Of a stretch of 64,000 nucleotides of DNA, positions 24,697 to 38,100 are shown in pieces (within the stretch, counting starts at the first letter, position 1; each line of letters starts with the position of its first letter). The notes under the pieces were generated by a model. That model searched no databases. It was not told the origin of the DNA and worked only from the letters and a program-made list of their open reading frames with translations. Where the stretch lies: positions 17,860,025-17,924,024 of the forward strand of contig CM044959.1 of assembly GCA_024516035.1 (NCBI GenBank). Direction: 5' to 3'. A program made the position numbers and the translations under genes. Source of the stretch: Bactericera cockerelli (taxonomy: Eukaryota > Arthropoda > Insecta > Hemiptera > Triozidae).

Positions 24697-26721
24697 ATTA
24701 AGTAGGTTTTATATGCATCATCTAAAAAATAATTGCACAATAGGTAACTTTTACGTGGGAAGTTTCCTGTGACTTCAGAGGAGCGTCTGCTAAGTTTTCT
24801 TAAGAATAAACTGAACCGCAAAACCACAAGAAATGTTTAAAAAATAACAGACAGTGAACAATAGCAAGAGAAAAAAATTTCACTATGCAAATTCTGGGCC
24901 CCGCCCATTTCGACAGACCATGGAACTGACTAAGTTGAGTACGAGATGACCAAATCTGAGATCTATTGTGCCCCGATCGATCTGGAAATGAAGATACCAC
25001 AAGTTCGGTTCCAGACAGCATATTAGTTACTGTCATAAGTCATTAGTTATAGAGAAATGGGCTAACCCTTGCTTACGCTTGTGTTGAGTTGTCGAAACAG
25101 AGAGCTGTTCTATTTTTACCAGGCACTCTCGGCAGCCTTGTTGTTCTATTGGGGAATATCTAGGGACTACTTCTTGATCCATACTACCTAGGTAGTTCAT
25201 ATGGGTATTTTGTTCAGGAATAGAAAACGGGATTTCGTATCGCATTGATCTTTTATTTCTCATTTAGCATAATCTACATTTAGCAAACAGATGTACTCCG
25301 TAATAAATTAATGATCTACCTAACTGAAAACTTGAGAAGCACCAAAGAAAATATCAAATTCATGAGCACTTTACCTTATTTGCCAAATCTTAGCAAAATA
25401 CGCCCAAACATACACTATTATTCTATGTCCATGTATATCTAAAAAAAATTTCTACATCTATATTTAAATTAAATGTTTAAAGTTGTATTTTTTCAAGCTA
25501 ATATAAAATAATGGTCCTGTGCTTGTCTTATAAATGGCTGGACGGTTTGGTCGAAGACAGGAGATCTGCAATCGAGGGTTAATATCAAACATCTCAACTG
25601 TAATTAATACGTTTCCTATATATGAATGAGGCGTTATCAAAATGTTTGATTGCCTGCGCGGTTTCTATGATAGGAATCTAGGATCTTCTTGAATAGCAGG
25701 CACAATTAACAGTAGCCTAGGAAGGTTGAAAATTAACAACATTGAATATCCAGGCGTTTTTCTGAAAATGTAAGAGACCCTAGTTGATGATAGAAAGTAA
25801 TATTCAGATACATTTTACTGTGTTTCTAAATTTGGAAGATGATATCAAACCAAAACAAATAAAATGGTAAATGAGCGACCTTGATCTTTTATCTGGCGGC
25901 GGGATAACCTGAACTGCAGCACCAGAAAAAAAAGATTTAAGTGAAGCTGTTCGGAATTGTGCAAATTAGACGTGATTTGTCATACCGGGTACATAATTAT
26001 TAATTTTGAATAACAATTTATAATAAGTTGGTCTGGGGAAACCTCAAAGTCAGTACAAAAGGATCTTTACCAATTTAGTCTGTTATGGGAAGCCAAGAAA
26101 TATTATCCGTCCTTTTAAATTGAATGCACATTCACTATCAGTCTTACTTGTAACCATTCCAAGAAGTAGAGCACGAGGTTATATCAAACTCAATAAGTAA
26201 TTTTTCTATTATCAGAGGTATAGCAAAATTTTTGATTGCACATTATCTATATGATCTTAGGACTTTTATAGCAAGCAAGTAAGCAAGGATTGGTGGCGGA
26301 GTTAAATCTGAATGCATTTTATCCAACATTTTGTTTTTGATTTTGAAATTGTATTTGTTCCACATAATCTCAAATGTAGGTACATGTTCTGTTAACTATG
26401 GTTGGTAATATGGTCAATTAAGTACTTTGTACTTCTCGTATTATGTAACCTATAATCATTTGAAGTAAATTTACTAAACTTATCAAACTTTGTATGATTA
26501 CTTTTATGTAATATTATTTATATCTATGAGACTATATTTTCCTAATGTCATTTAATTTCACGATTCAAAGAATGCTTTTCTCAATGGCATTCCTCCTATC
26601 GGTGTAAATATTTTTGAAAGGTATTACAAAACATAGATACACCACTCATTCCGAAGTAAAACAAGTTGCAGTTTAAATACAACACAAAAGTTGCACAGAT
26701 CTTCCATAATCAGTTTGGACA
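24697..26721. other. non-coding stretch
   Basis: Only domainless short ORFs (for example 24800-25263 minus). Nothing else is supported. Confidence 0.5.
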
Positions 26722-26732
26722 TCAACTGAGCG

Positions 26733-26925
26733 TATTTATTTATTTATTTAACTTATTAATGGACATATTTATATACACACAAATAATTACAAATTAAAAA
26801 TACCAATTCTTAATGAATAAAAAATTAAAGTATAAAAATAAATAAATAATTACAAATATAATGTCCAACAATGTGGCGGAGGTTTTGCCTTTGGAATCTC
26901 TTCCACCCACCCAACAGCGGTTCAG
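26733..26925 (-). repeat. LINE-type 3' tail, minus-strand copy
   Basis: On the minus strand it begins 'ggtgggtggaagagattcc', then 'aaaggcaaaacctccgcc', and ends in a (TAAA)n-type microsatellite (26735-26751 as 'tatttatttatttattta'). The order matches the copies at 1569 and 50983. Confidence 0.5.
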
Positions 26926-29900
26926 CATACTGTCTAATGTTCAGTTAGGTTGGGAGTTGTAAACAAACGCGCGCGCAACTCGTTTTTCTTGCTAGTAGCT
27001 ACGGGCGTGATTGGAACGACCTAGATGATTAAAACGCTTCAAAACTATAAAAATTAAAACCGAGAGAGAGAAGAAGACGGGTCGTGATGGAAGCAATGCT
27101 AGATCTCGTTTCGTAACATTCTTTTTCAAGCAAAGTTTTCCACAGTGGCGGCGACCCTTCTGAAATCTCATGGTTTTACTGTGCTCCAGAAGGTAGTTAC
27201 TGTCAATGAAACAAGGCAATCAATTAATATACATAAGTTATACAAACCTTGTACAGGGATGTTGAGATAATAGATATGGAACCGTAAATTTACTAAAGAC
27301 TGAAATACCTATTTATGTATTATCAATTACTAAACAGATAATTTAATTATTGCATAGTCTTAATCCTTGTGAGCATCATGATGATGCTTTTAAAAAAAAT
27401 CAACAGAATATAACCAAAAAACAACTTACTAGAGATCACCTATTTCACATTGTTCACCATTTTCTCTCTACCATCATCACTAATTTTTTTTTTTTTTTTT
27501 TAATCTGTAATCTTGTTCGCTGCGCCACTGAAACATATCCATGGTTTATTATGTTGGGATTAATAAATCTGCATTATAAATATCAGGTATTATTAACCAT
27601 TATTTCCCCTGAGATATTTATTGGTCCATTATTTAGCGTATGGAGTCTTGTTGCTCTGACAATAAGATTGTTCTCTGCTATGTCCAGAAGATCCTGGGAT
27701 CCAGACCTCCACCGAAAATCCCACTCCTGAGATTCCCGAGAAACACCGTTACATAGAGATGAGTTGTGATGCTTTCAAATGGCACAAGTTGCCTACTAGA
27801 TCACTCTCCTACTCGTAAATAATGATTTGCTCTAGAAAATTGTACCGTTCTGATATATCAGCCAAGGATGCACCGTTTGTTCCTCCACAATTGTTTGAAG
27901 ATTTCTTATTCATAGTAGACACCGGCAAATATTTATAGATACTTGGATACAGCAATAAGAGCAGCGTCTCATTTGGGTCCTGGAAAATCAGGAATACAAG
28001 AAAAGTTACAAATCGTTTTTCCCGAATAAGGACTAAGTATGATGCTACATAAGTATGATATAGTGACTTCTTCTATAGTTAAAAAAAAAAATAACGACGA
28101 AGTTTGCTGATGTGAGTTGAATTAATTTCGTGAATAAGTTCTGTTGCGCAAAGAATTAACAATTGAGTTGTTAATGTTGTTATCCTTAAAAATAAAAACC
28201 AACGCAGCTCCAAGATATCCTCCGTGATCAATGTGACATCAGGTACTATCAGGACCCTTTCTTCATGATGACCCCTAGAACTCAGGGTTCATATTTGTTC
28301 ATTGCCAAGATTGGGAATTAGCTAGCAAAACGAGAAAATCCAAACGCATCAGCTTCAAAGCAGAATTCACACAAATAAATAAGAAAAATAGCGTATGCAA
28401 ATATTGCTTGATCCTAACATCGGACTAGGAATCTCGTCGGTCCGATCAGATTAGAGTAAAAGCACTTGTAGTTTTACTTTGTATGATAAATTGGCAATCT
28501 CGATTTCGACGACATTTAGTACAAGCTTGACGATACTATCTTTGTGTGCATGTATCTTCCATATTGATAATTTATATGGCAACTTATCCGGCCAGAGTAT
28601 TTTCTATCCATTGCAACACTCCTCTGTAGAATCGTTTGTATGGAAGATGTTTAGATTGTTATCTCGGATGCTGCACACAAGCATGTTAGAGTCTAGACAT
28701 TCTCAACCTGGGGTTTTGTTCCTGCCAATCCTGCCCCTGCAAACGAATGGGTATGGGGTAGTCTAAGGGGGTATTAGAGCCCAAATTACTTTTAGAAGGC
28801 TCCTGTCGCAGAGATTCTTACCTTATTTTAGACCCGTTTTCAACATGTGAAACAACTTGCATTTCCAGAAAGCTCAAATCCCTTAGAGATTTTAAATTCG
28901 TAGTTAATTATTATGCATATTCACTATTTATTTAACCCATTATGCGAAAAAGCAGTAGTGGGCTGTCAGATAAATCAATTGGAGCAGTTAGGGTAGTTTT
29001 GAAAACCACTGTCTATGTAAAGAGTAATATGCATGCGTGATGATGTATGCCGAGAGAAACTTGTTCGATTTTTCAATCCATCCTTTGGTTTGGTTTGTGG
29101 TGTCTCCTTTTTTCGCTTGTCCACGTTCTGTCATCTTCAATTGGCTTAGAGTGACCACGTGGTGGAAGAGATTTGTTGCTTGTTGAAATTATTGATATGA
29201 ATAGATAGATAAGAGCATGAACAAATAATGAAGATATGTGGCGTGAGAATGGAGTGTTGTAAACATGAGGTGGACATAAGAGAGATATGTTGACAAGAAG
29301 TTTCACAGTAATATCATAGGAATAATAATTAAAATACTAGATTACAACCTCAACCTCCTCATTTAGTCTACTTACACGGAATTCAAAAAGTGTTGTGTCT
29401 TTTTTCAAACTCCCACTGGGTCATCATTCAAAAATACCAAGTTCCTCCTTGCAAAGAACTAATTTCTCAAAGACTTGCGGCGTTTTCATAGACTTACAAA
29501 CTGGTAAACTCTTTTGGCACTCCACTTCTCATATTCACACTTGAACGATATCGTATCTACAGTCTACACACATGCAAATATCTCAACTTTGAGTTTGAAT
29601 AACCGCATGTCCTAGTTGGGGTGAACGGTTCAGGTTCTTCTTGGAAGAAATACAGAGTTGTCTCGTAAATTATGAGTGGGGAAAATATCAGAGAAGAAAT
29701 TATTTACGTGTTTATTTTAAATTATCATCGGGGCAATAAGTCCAGCGCAGATAAGTCCGGTGGATTTATTGCTTGCTCGTATAATTAGCCATTTCTCTTG
29801 ATGCTCTAGGACTTTATCTATGGTGATCTAATGCTCATTGTACGTTAGGTACTTGTTGAAGTCAATACTAGTGACCGGCGGCATTGATTGGTGTTACTTA

Positions 29901-32104
29901 GGTCTTCAGTGCACAAGTCTCTAATTTGAATGGTTCAATATGTAGTTTATTATAAATACTCTTCATTCTACTGATTTTTTCTTTAATTTAATAGTTGGTG
30001 CTGGGTTTACTCCAGATGTATGATTTGTTATGTACGATAGTTTGAGACTTCTCTCAAAATAATTTAAGTCCATGATAAGACAAGTCAGTTTTCATTATTA
30101 AAATTTGTATAATATGCGTGATAAATAGTTGTGTGGCTTATAAAAATACTTCACATACTAAGAAAATTTAATAGAAAAATGGCAATACTAAATGGATAAG
30201 TTGAGTTACTGTATGAACATTGAATATGTTGCAGGGCTAAGAAGCTCTATTCAAGGAACATTGAGTAGATGAAGCAAAATAAAATCAAGCAATAATAAAG
30301 ATTCTCAATCACCTTAGGACCTCAGACACCTCAAAAGGGAGCGACGCTACGTGATTTAAAAAAATAAGAAAAACGAAGAAAATAAATAGATAAAAGTAAA
30401 TAAACTATCTTCTTGTTAGAGATGTTGGAGGTATCGAAGAATTTTCATAGCGTAACACTCTTTGGGAGGTAAATGGACGGCGATTTATGAGAGAGCAGGA
30501 TGCGTTGCTGCACAATGTCCGTCATTATTTACGAGCTATGAACTGCACAGGACCTGCTGCAGTCAATATTATTTCACTATGTTCTTATACATTAGCAACC
30601 GTGTATGCATGTCCAAGCGCATAAAATATGCAAAGATGCCAGGATTGCAAGGCTTCTGTGTGAAGAATTATGTGCATCTATCTCTGGTTTAGAAAAAAAA
30701 GTTTTTATCTTTGTTACCTACATGTTGGAATCTTGGCTGGAAATGTTGTCGGATTTGTCCGGATGAAAGGATCTAGCAGGAGGTGCCGACAGAACATTAG
30801 AAAGTATGTTCACCCATCATCTTCTACGTGTGGATTGATTGACAAGTAGTTTGACGTTTGAGAAGTTTTGTCCGATATAGCCTTTCTTCTGGACTCATTT
30901 GGATGATGAACGGAATTCAAATTCTTTCTCTTTAGGTAATTCTATTGTCTCTCTTCAGGTGTATGTTTCGTTGTTAGTTTCCATATTGAAAAGCAACAGT
31001 CGTCGTTATTGGTTTTATCCTGAATATCCAGCACTTCTGGCATTAAGGTCAGTCGTCTTATTTCTTTGCGAAACTATATCTAAAATCTATATGTAAAAAA
31101 AATACCGAGATTAATCATAAAAAGAAATAATAAAAGTTTTAATAAAACTTCTTCAAAGTTGGACTTCCTAATATAATACATAAACAACATCTTCTATTAA
31201 ATATGTTTTAAAAACGAATAAATATATTGCTCAAAACTCTTGAGAAATATTTCATCATTCAGTAATCCAACTTGTAGAATCAGAAATCAGTTGTGATGGA
31301 GGAGGTCTGTATTCCTCTCATTCTTCACCCGTGTTTGAGTGTCTTCAGCACGTAGTTGTCTCACCTTCCCGACCTTTGATTTTCGCTTATTATAAATGGG
31401 ATGTTACGATCTTAATCAAAAACAATCTATCTGCTGGTTGTGTTTCAATATCTTTCACAAAACCTCCGGTGTCATGCTCCCACCAAGTTAAATGTGAACC
31501 CTTTGTGGTACACCAATCGTCTTCAGCATAAATAAATTCAGTTATTCAATGTGGAATCAATGGGGGTGCTGTTGAATTGGAATGCTTACCAACGAATTAT
31601 GTTGGAATTATTAGTGGTTTTTGGCTCATGACAACGGTTCATGGTTTTTGGCTGTCTAAATAAAGTAACTACTATCTATACGTAAATACTGAATAAACAT
31701 GCTGAATTCGAAATTTTGGAGTTAACTTTTCAAGTACAGAATATGTATTTGCGTTTGAAAACTTTGTAATCTGGGTTCGTATAATTGACAAATAAAAGGA
31801 TTTTACATGACGAGGTTTGTCTTGTCGATTCTAATAGAGTAATAGAGAAGAGTTGAAAATAACAGTCATTTTTACTCATAAATATATGTAGGAAAGATGA
31901 TAATTATATTATGTCAATAAGTTTGTTTTTTTCTTTGGTAACAATTGATTATGTAAAATAGGTTTAGAGGCAATTATTTCTTTCCAAAATTGAACATGTA
32001 TGATATTCCATAGGGTAACAATTAAATCAAGGACTTTGTGATTCCTGATTCCAGAGAAGAGGAAATTCCAGATAAAGGATGTGTCAAGGCCACTATCGGT
32101 AGGT
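26926..32104. other. long non-coding stretch
   Basis: The largest ORF, 126 codons at 27350-27730, includes a run of phenylalanines encoded by an 18-base T run (27484-27501) and has no recognisable domain. Other ORFs are shorter. I see no repeat family or RNA gene. Confidence 0.5.
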
Positions 32105-35100
32105 GAAATATTTTCAAAAACCCCCTAATGCAAGGGACAAAATAGGTTGTCCAATGACAATACTGATGCTCTCAGTTTTTCTGAGAAAAAAAATTTTAAA
32201 ATTAGTCCTAGAAAATTAGGTTTGGGAGAACGAAAGGAAAGGGGGGGAACCGGGAAAAAAACCCCGAGACCCAAAAAAAAAACCGGGGAGAAAAGCAAAC
32301 CCAAAAATTTTACGGAAAATTTCGGAGGCCCAAAAGAAGAAAATAAATTTTTTAACCCCGGAAAAAAAAAGTGTTTTGCCCCCCTTTTCCCCAAACGGCA
32401 AGGGAGGGAAAACATGCCAAATAAAATTTTTAACCCCCGGGAAAAAAAAATTTAAAAAAAATCCCTTTTTTTAATTCCTTACTTCCGGCCCCGCTCTGGG
32501 CCCCCAAAAATGGTTTTTTTTGGGTTAAAGTCCCTTCCCCCAACATTCCCCCCCCCCAAATTACCTCAAAAAAACCCCCCCCAAAAAAAAAGCAAAACCC
32601 CCCCTTTTTTTTTAAAAATTTTTTTTTTTTTTTCCCCCTTTTTTTTTTTAAAAAATTTTTTTTTTATTTTCCCGATTTTAAAAAAACCCCCCCTGCCTTT
32701 TTACTATTTTTTTTAAAATTTACAAAAACCCCTTTTTTAAAAAAACCCCAAAAACCCCCCTTTTTCATTTTCCGCCCATACCTTTTCTTCCCCCCCTTTT
32801 TAAAATTTTTTTTCATTTTTTTTGTCTTTTTTATTTTTCAAGGGGAAAAAAACTTCTTTACTTTCCCCCCATTTCAAACTTGAAATTTAAAATTTTTTTT
32901 TTTTTTTAAAAAGGGTTTTTTCTATTTTTAAAATTTTTTAAAATTTTTTTAAAAAAAAAAAAAAAAAAATTTTTTCCCCCTTTTTTAAATTTTTTTCCCC
33001 CCTTTTTCCCCCCTTTTAATTTTTTCAAAAAACCCCTCATTACCTATTTTTTTCTTTTTCCCTTGTTTTTTAACTTCATTTTTTTTTTCCCTTTCCTTGT
33101 TTCTTCCCCCCTTTTAAAACCATCAAGGGTTTTACCTTTAAACAAAACCCCAACCATAAAATACATTTTTTTAAAAAATTTTTAAAAAACAAACCCCTTT
33201 TCAAAATTCCCCATCCAATTTTTTTTTCTCTCCCTTTCTTTTCCTTTTTTCCCCCCCCAATTTTTTTAAAAAAAAAAAACACCCAAAAAAATTTCTTTTA
33301 ATTTAAAATTTATTTTACCACGTTTAAAAAAAAAACCCCCCCCTTTTTTAAAAAATTTTTCTCTCATTAACCCTTGCCTTTTTTTCCAAAACACTAATTC
33401 CCCCTTTTTTTTTTTTCCCCCCCTTCCCCCCATGGTAAAAATTTTCCCCCTTTTTCAATCCCAAAAAAACCCAATTAATTAACCACCTCCTTTTTCAAAA
33501 ATTCCCCCAAATTAAATTTTTTTTTCCCTTTAATTTTTTCCCCCCCAAAAAAAAACCCCCTTTTTTGCCTTTTTTAAAAGTTTGAAGGCCCCAAAAGAAT
33601 TTTTGGGTTAAATTTTGTGCGGGTGAAAAAATCCCTTGGATTTCTAGTTTTTTCCCCTTTTAAAGAAATGGGCCCCCCAAAAAAAACGGGGTTCCTAATT
33701 TGGTTTTTAACCAAAATTTTAAAAAATTTTCCTTTTTGAATTTACCCCGAAGATTGTAAAAACCCCCTTTTATATTATTTTTAGCCAAACTAAAAAAACT
33801 TTTAAAATTTTAAAAAAATTTATTTGAAATTTTAAGTACTTACTTTTTAAAAAACCACAAGTTAAAAAGGCCAAACCCCCCCCCCCTTCCTGGGAGCCCG
33901 GACCAGAAAACCAAAAATTCAGGTTTTTAAAGGTTAAATTGAATTTATTTTCCCCAAAATTTTTTTTGGGATTTATTTTTGTTTTTGTAAAAAAAAAAAA
34001 ATTTTTTTTTCCTTTCAATTTTTTTTATATTTTTTTCTTTTTTTTAAAAAAACCCCTAAAACTTTTTTAATTTTAAAAAATTTTTTTTAAATTTTTTTAT
34101 TTTTTAAGTATTAAATTTTTGTTTTTTTTGAATTTAAAATTTTAAAAAATAAATAAATTTTTATAAATTTGGTTTCATTTTAGTTCAAATTAATTATTTT
34201 CAAATGATTATTGGTTAAAATCTCACCTTTCGGGGCTTATTTTTTGGGTTTTGTTTCTTCCTTTTGGAAAAAAAAAAACAATTTTGGTTTTTGGGGCTTC
34301 CTTTGGGTTCCAAAAAATAATTAAAAATCCCCTTTACTTCTTTTTTTAAAGGATATTTAACAAAAAAGGGTTACCTTTTTAGGAAAGAATATTTTTTGAA
34401 GTTATACAAAAAACCCCCAGTAAATTTTTTTCTCCCCAAAAATAATTTTTGAAAAAACAAGGTTTTACTACCCCCTTTTCAAAATTTTTAAAAAAATAAA
34501 TTTTTTTAAAATTTAAATTTTTTTTTCCAAAAAATTTTTAAATTTTTTTTTTTTAAAAATTTTTTTTCTTTTTAATTTTTTTTAAAGGGGTTTTTTTTTT
34601 AAATTTAAAACTTTCTTTAATCTCCCAAAAAATGGAGGAAAAACATTTATAAAAAAAAAAAAAATTATAAAATTTAAAAATTTTAAAAAAATAAAAAGCA
34701 TGTAATTGTAAAATAAAAACCCAAAAAAAAAAATAAAAATTTAAAACCCCAAAAATTTTTGGAACTTAAAAATAGCTGTTGCAATTTAATCTGTTTTTAC
34801 TTTTTTGGGCCTCCTTTTTTTTTTGGGGAATTTAAATTTTTTTCCCCTTCCGGATTTTTATTGGAAAATTACAAATTTTATTTGGAACCAATTAACCCCA
34901 ATTTTTTTTTTTTTTTAAAAATTTTTTTTTTTGAAATGAGAAAAATCTTTCCCCTTTACCTAAAACGGGGGAAAAAAATAAAAATTATTTTTTTGGGGAA
35001 GAAACAAAAAATACTTTCTTTTTAAAAATTTTTTTTTTAAAATTTTTTAAAATTTTTTTAAAAAAAAATTTAACTTTTATTTATATCAAAATTAAAATTT

Positions 35101-38100
35101 TTTTAAAGAATTTTTTTTTTTTTAAAAAAAAAAATTGTTTAAAATAACTCTGGGTTAAATTTTTTAAAAAAATTTTTTAATTTTGGGGGGATTTTTTAAA
35201 ATTTGGTCCATTGTCAAAGTCCATAACCAACGTTAAATCCTTTTAACCTCCTCAAAAGAAATCCTTATTTCCCCCTTTAATTTGTTTTCCCCCCATTTAT
35301 TGCAAAATAGATACCTTCCATTATTCCTTCCTTCCGGCTAATAATTTTGTTAAATTCTTCTTGTGAAACTTAAAAATCTTTATTCATTAGAGACTACAGA
35401 ACAAAAACCAAGAAGGTTTTGGGGTAATTTTTTAAAATTTTTTTCAAACCATTGGGTAATTTCCCAAATTTATCCAAAAAACTTTCGATTTTTTTTAAAG
35501 AAAAATTTGAAAAAAGTTTATTTTTTTGTTTAAAAAATTATTTTTAACCCCCGGGTTTTCCCGGGGTCATTTTAAACCCCTCTGGAAATCCAAAAAATCC
35601 GGGGCTTTTTAAAAGCCAAAAAATACTAAATTTTCCCTTTTTTTTTCCCCAAAAAAAAATATGTTTTTAAAAAACAAAAAAAATAAATTCCTAACCATTA
35701 AAAAAAGGGGATAAAATTTAATTAAAAAATAAAAATAAATTATTACAAAATTTATTTTTGAAAAATTTTTTTTTTTGAAATATTTTCCCCTTTTTATTTT
35801 AAAGTTTAATGTCCCAAAAAAAGGTAAATTTTTTTCCCAAACAATTTTTTTATCCCATTTAAAGGACCCAAAAAAAATTCCGGGAACTTTAATGACCCTT
35901 TTCTTTTTTAAAGAAAAAAAACCTCAAAAATTTTTAAACCATTTCCTTTTTTAAACAAAACTATAGTGCCCCCCCTTAAAATGAATATGTTGATCCCCCG
36001 TAAATTTTAAAAATTTGTATCCTTGTTCAGAATGGGGGGCCTTTAAATTTTTTTCCCTTTTTAAAAAAAATAATTTAAAAAAAATTTTGTACGGGGAACC
36101 GGGGGAAAAATTTTTTACTTTTGGGTTTTTTTAATTTCCGGGGAATTCAAACACTCCAAGGGGAATTAAAGGGTTTTCACTTAAAACAAAGTAAAACCCA
36201 AAAAAATGGGGCGGGTTTAATTTTTAAAAGAAAAATTTTCCCCTTTTCAAAAAAAATTTTTTCAGTTTTTTTTTGCAACTAAAAAGAAAATCAATTAGTT
36301 TCTTTAAACAAGGGCTTTCATTTCCCCAGTATTTTTTAAAATTTTAAATTTTAAACCCCACCCAAATTTTTTTTTACAAGGGAAGAAAAAAAACCCCCCG
36401 TTATTTTTTGAAAAAAAAAAAATTTTAAAAGTAGATTTTAAAAATGTTTTTAAATTGGGGATTTAAGGGGAAAAAGGGGGGTTTTTTTTTTTTTTTTTTT
36501 CATCCTGGTTTTAAATTTTCAATTTATTTCCCTTTTCAAACCATTGCATTTTTAAAATTTTATCCAAAACCCCAAAGGGAGCAATTTTCCGAATTTTAGT
36601 TATTTTTTAGTTTTCCCAACAAAAAGCCTCAAAACAAACCCCCTTTTTTTCCCCTTTACAAACCTGTAAAAAAAAAATTTTTAGGTTACCCAACGTGCTC
36701 CCTTAAAAGGGGGAGGGGATCCGACGAACAAAAAAGGAAAACCCCCAAAAAAAATTCTCCCTGGCTAAAAAATTTGATTGTGAAAACCCCCCTTTTAACT
36801 TTTTAAAAGGGGAAAATCAAAATATCCTCCGAATAAAAATTTTAAAGTTTTTTAATTTTAAAAAAAAAATGATTTCGGGTTAAACCCAAAAGAAAAAAGC
36901 ACTTTTTTTTGGGTTTTAAGAAAATTCCCCCTCAAAGAAAAAAATTTGCTCGCCTTGTTGTAAAACCCTTTTTTTGGGGGCCCCTTAAACTTGCCCCTTT
37001 TCCCAGAAAAATCCATAACTTTTAATTTTTATTTTTTTCTTTATTGTTTGAAGAAAGGGAAAACCAAAACCCGGGGGGGATTTTAAAAGGGAAAAATGAA
37101 ATAGAATGTTTAAATATTTTTGGTTTAAGTGAGCTTGTTTTCCCCGGGGATTACTGAGCTAAATTTTTTTAAAAACCCCCCTCATTTCCAGGGTTTCAAA
37201 TGGTTTTCACTCAATTAGGATTTTCATTAAAAATTTCCCCCAACTGTTCCCAAAAAATTCTTCAACAAATTTTTTTCCAAATTGTTTTAAATTTTTTTAA
37301 TTTAAATTTTTTGAGAACCTTTTAAAAAAAACGGGAAAAAATAAAGACCACAATAAGGCTTCTTTAAATTTAAATAAAAATTTTTAAAAAATTTTTTTTA
37401 ATTGAACATTAATTTGTTAAAAGATAAAAACTTTTGGGATTTATTTGTAATAAAAATTTTTTAAGAGCCGGGGAAATTTATTGAAGGCCCCCTCCTTCTT
37501 TAGTTTTCCCTCGGGGAAAGGGTTTAAATCATTAACCTCCTTTTAAAAAAAAAGGGCCCCCCGGCCCCAAAAAAACCGGTTTTTGAAAAATTTTTTTTTG
37601 TTCTGAAAGGGGTGAAAATTTAGATTGAATTAAATTTCAAACCCTTAAAGAAAAGGCACTTTAAATTTCAATTTGTTTTGGGGGGGGTAAAAATTTTTTT
37701 AATCGCTGGGGGTTTTTGTGGTTTCCTTTTAGGTTTTAAACCATGCCAATAAGCTATTAAAATTTTTGGTTACCAAAAAAGTTTTCGTTACAAGTTTTTT
37801 CAAAAAATTTGGGGGAAATTTAAAAAAAAATTTTTGTATTTTTTAAAAAAATTTTTCTACCATTTAAAAAAAAATTAAAATTTGGGTATCCTTTTTTAAA
37901 AGAAAGAAAAACCATGATGAAGAAATTTTTTTTATTTTGATTAAAAAAAAAAATTTGAAGGGGTTTTTGGTATCCATTTTGGTTTTATAATTTTTTATTT
38001 TTAATTTATTTTGTATTTTTTTGTAAGGTCCCGGGTTTTTTTTTTAAAAAACCCCCCCCCCTTCCTCCCCTTTACCCCCCCCCCTTTGGGCTCCACTGGG

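Noticed and set aside
27350..27730. 126-codon ORF with hydrophobic stretches.
   Set aside because: Part of it is a poly-T run read as phenylalanine. There is no domain, no codon bias signal and no splice context I could support.
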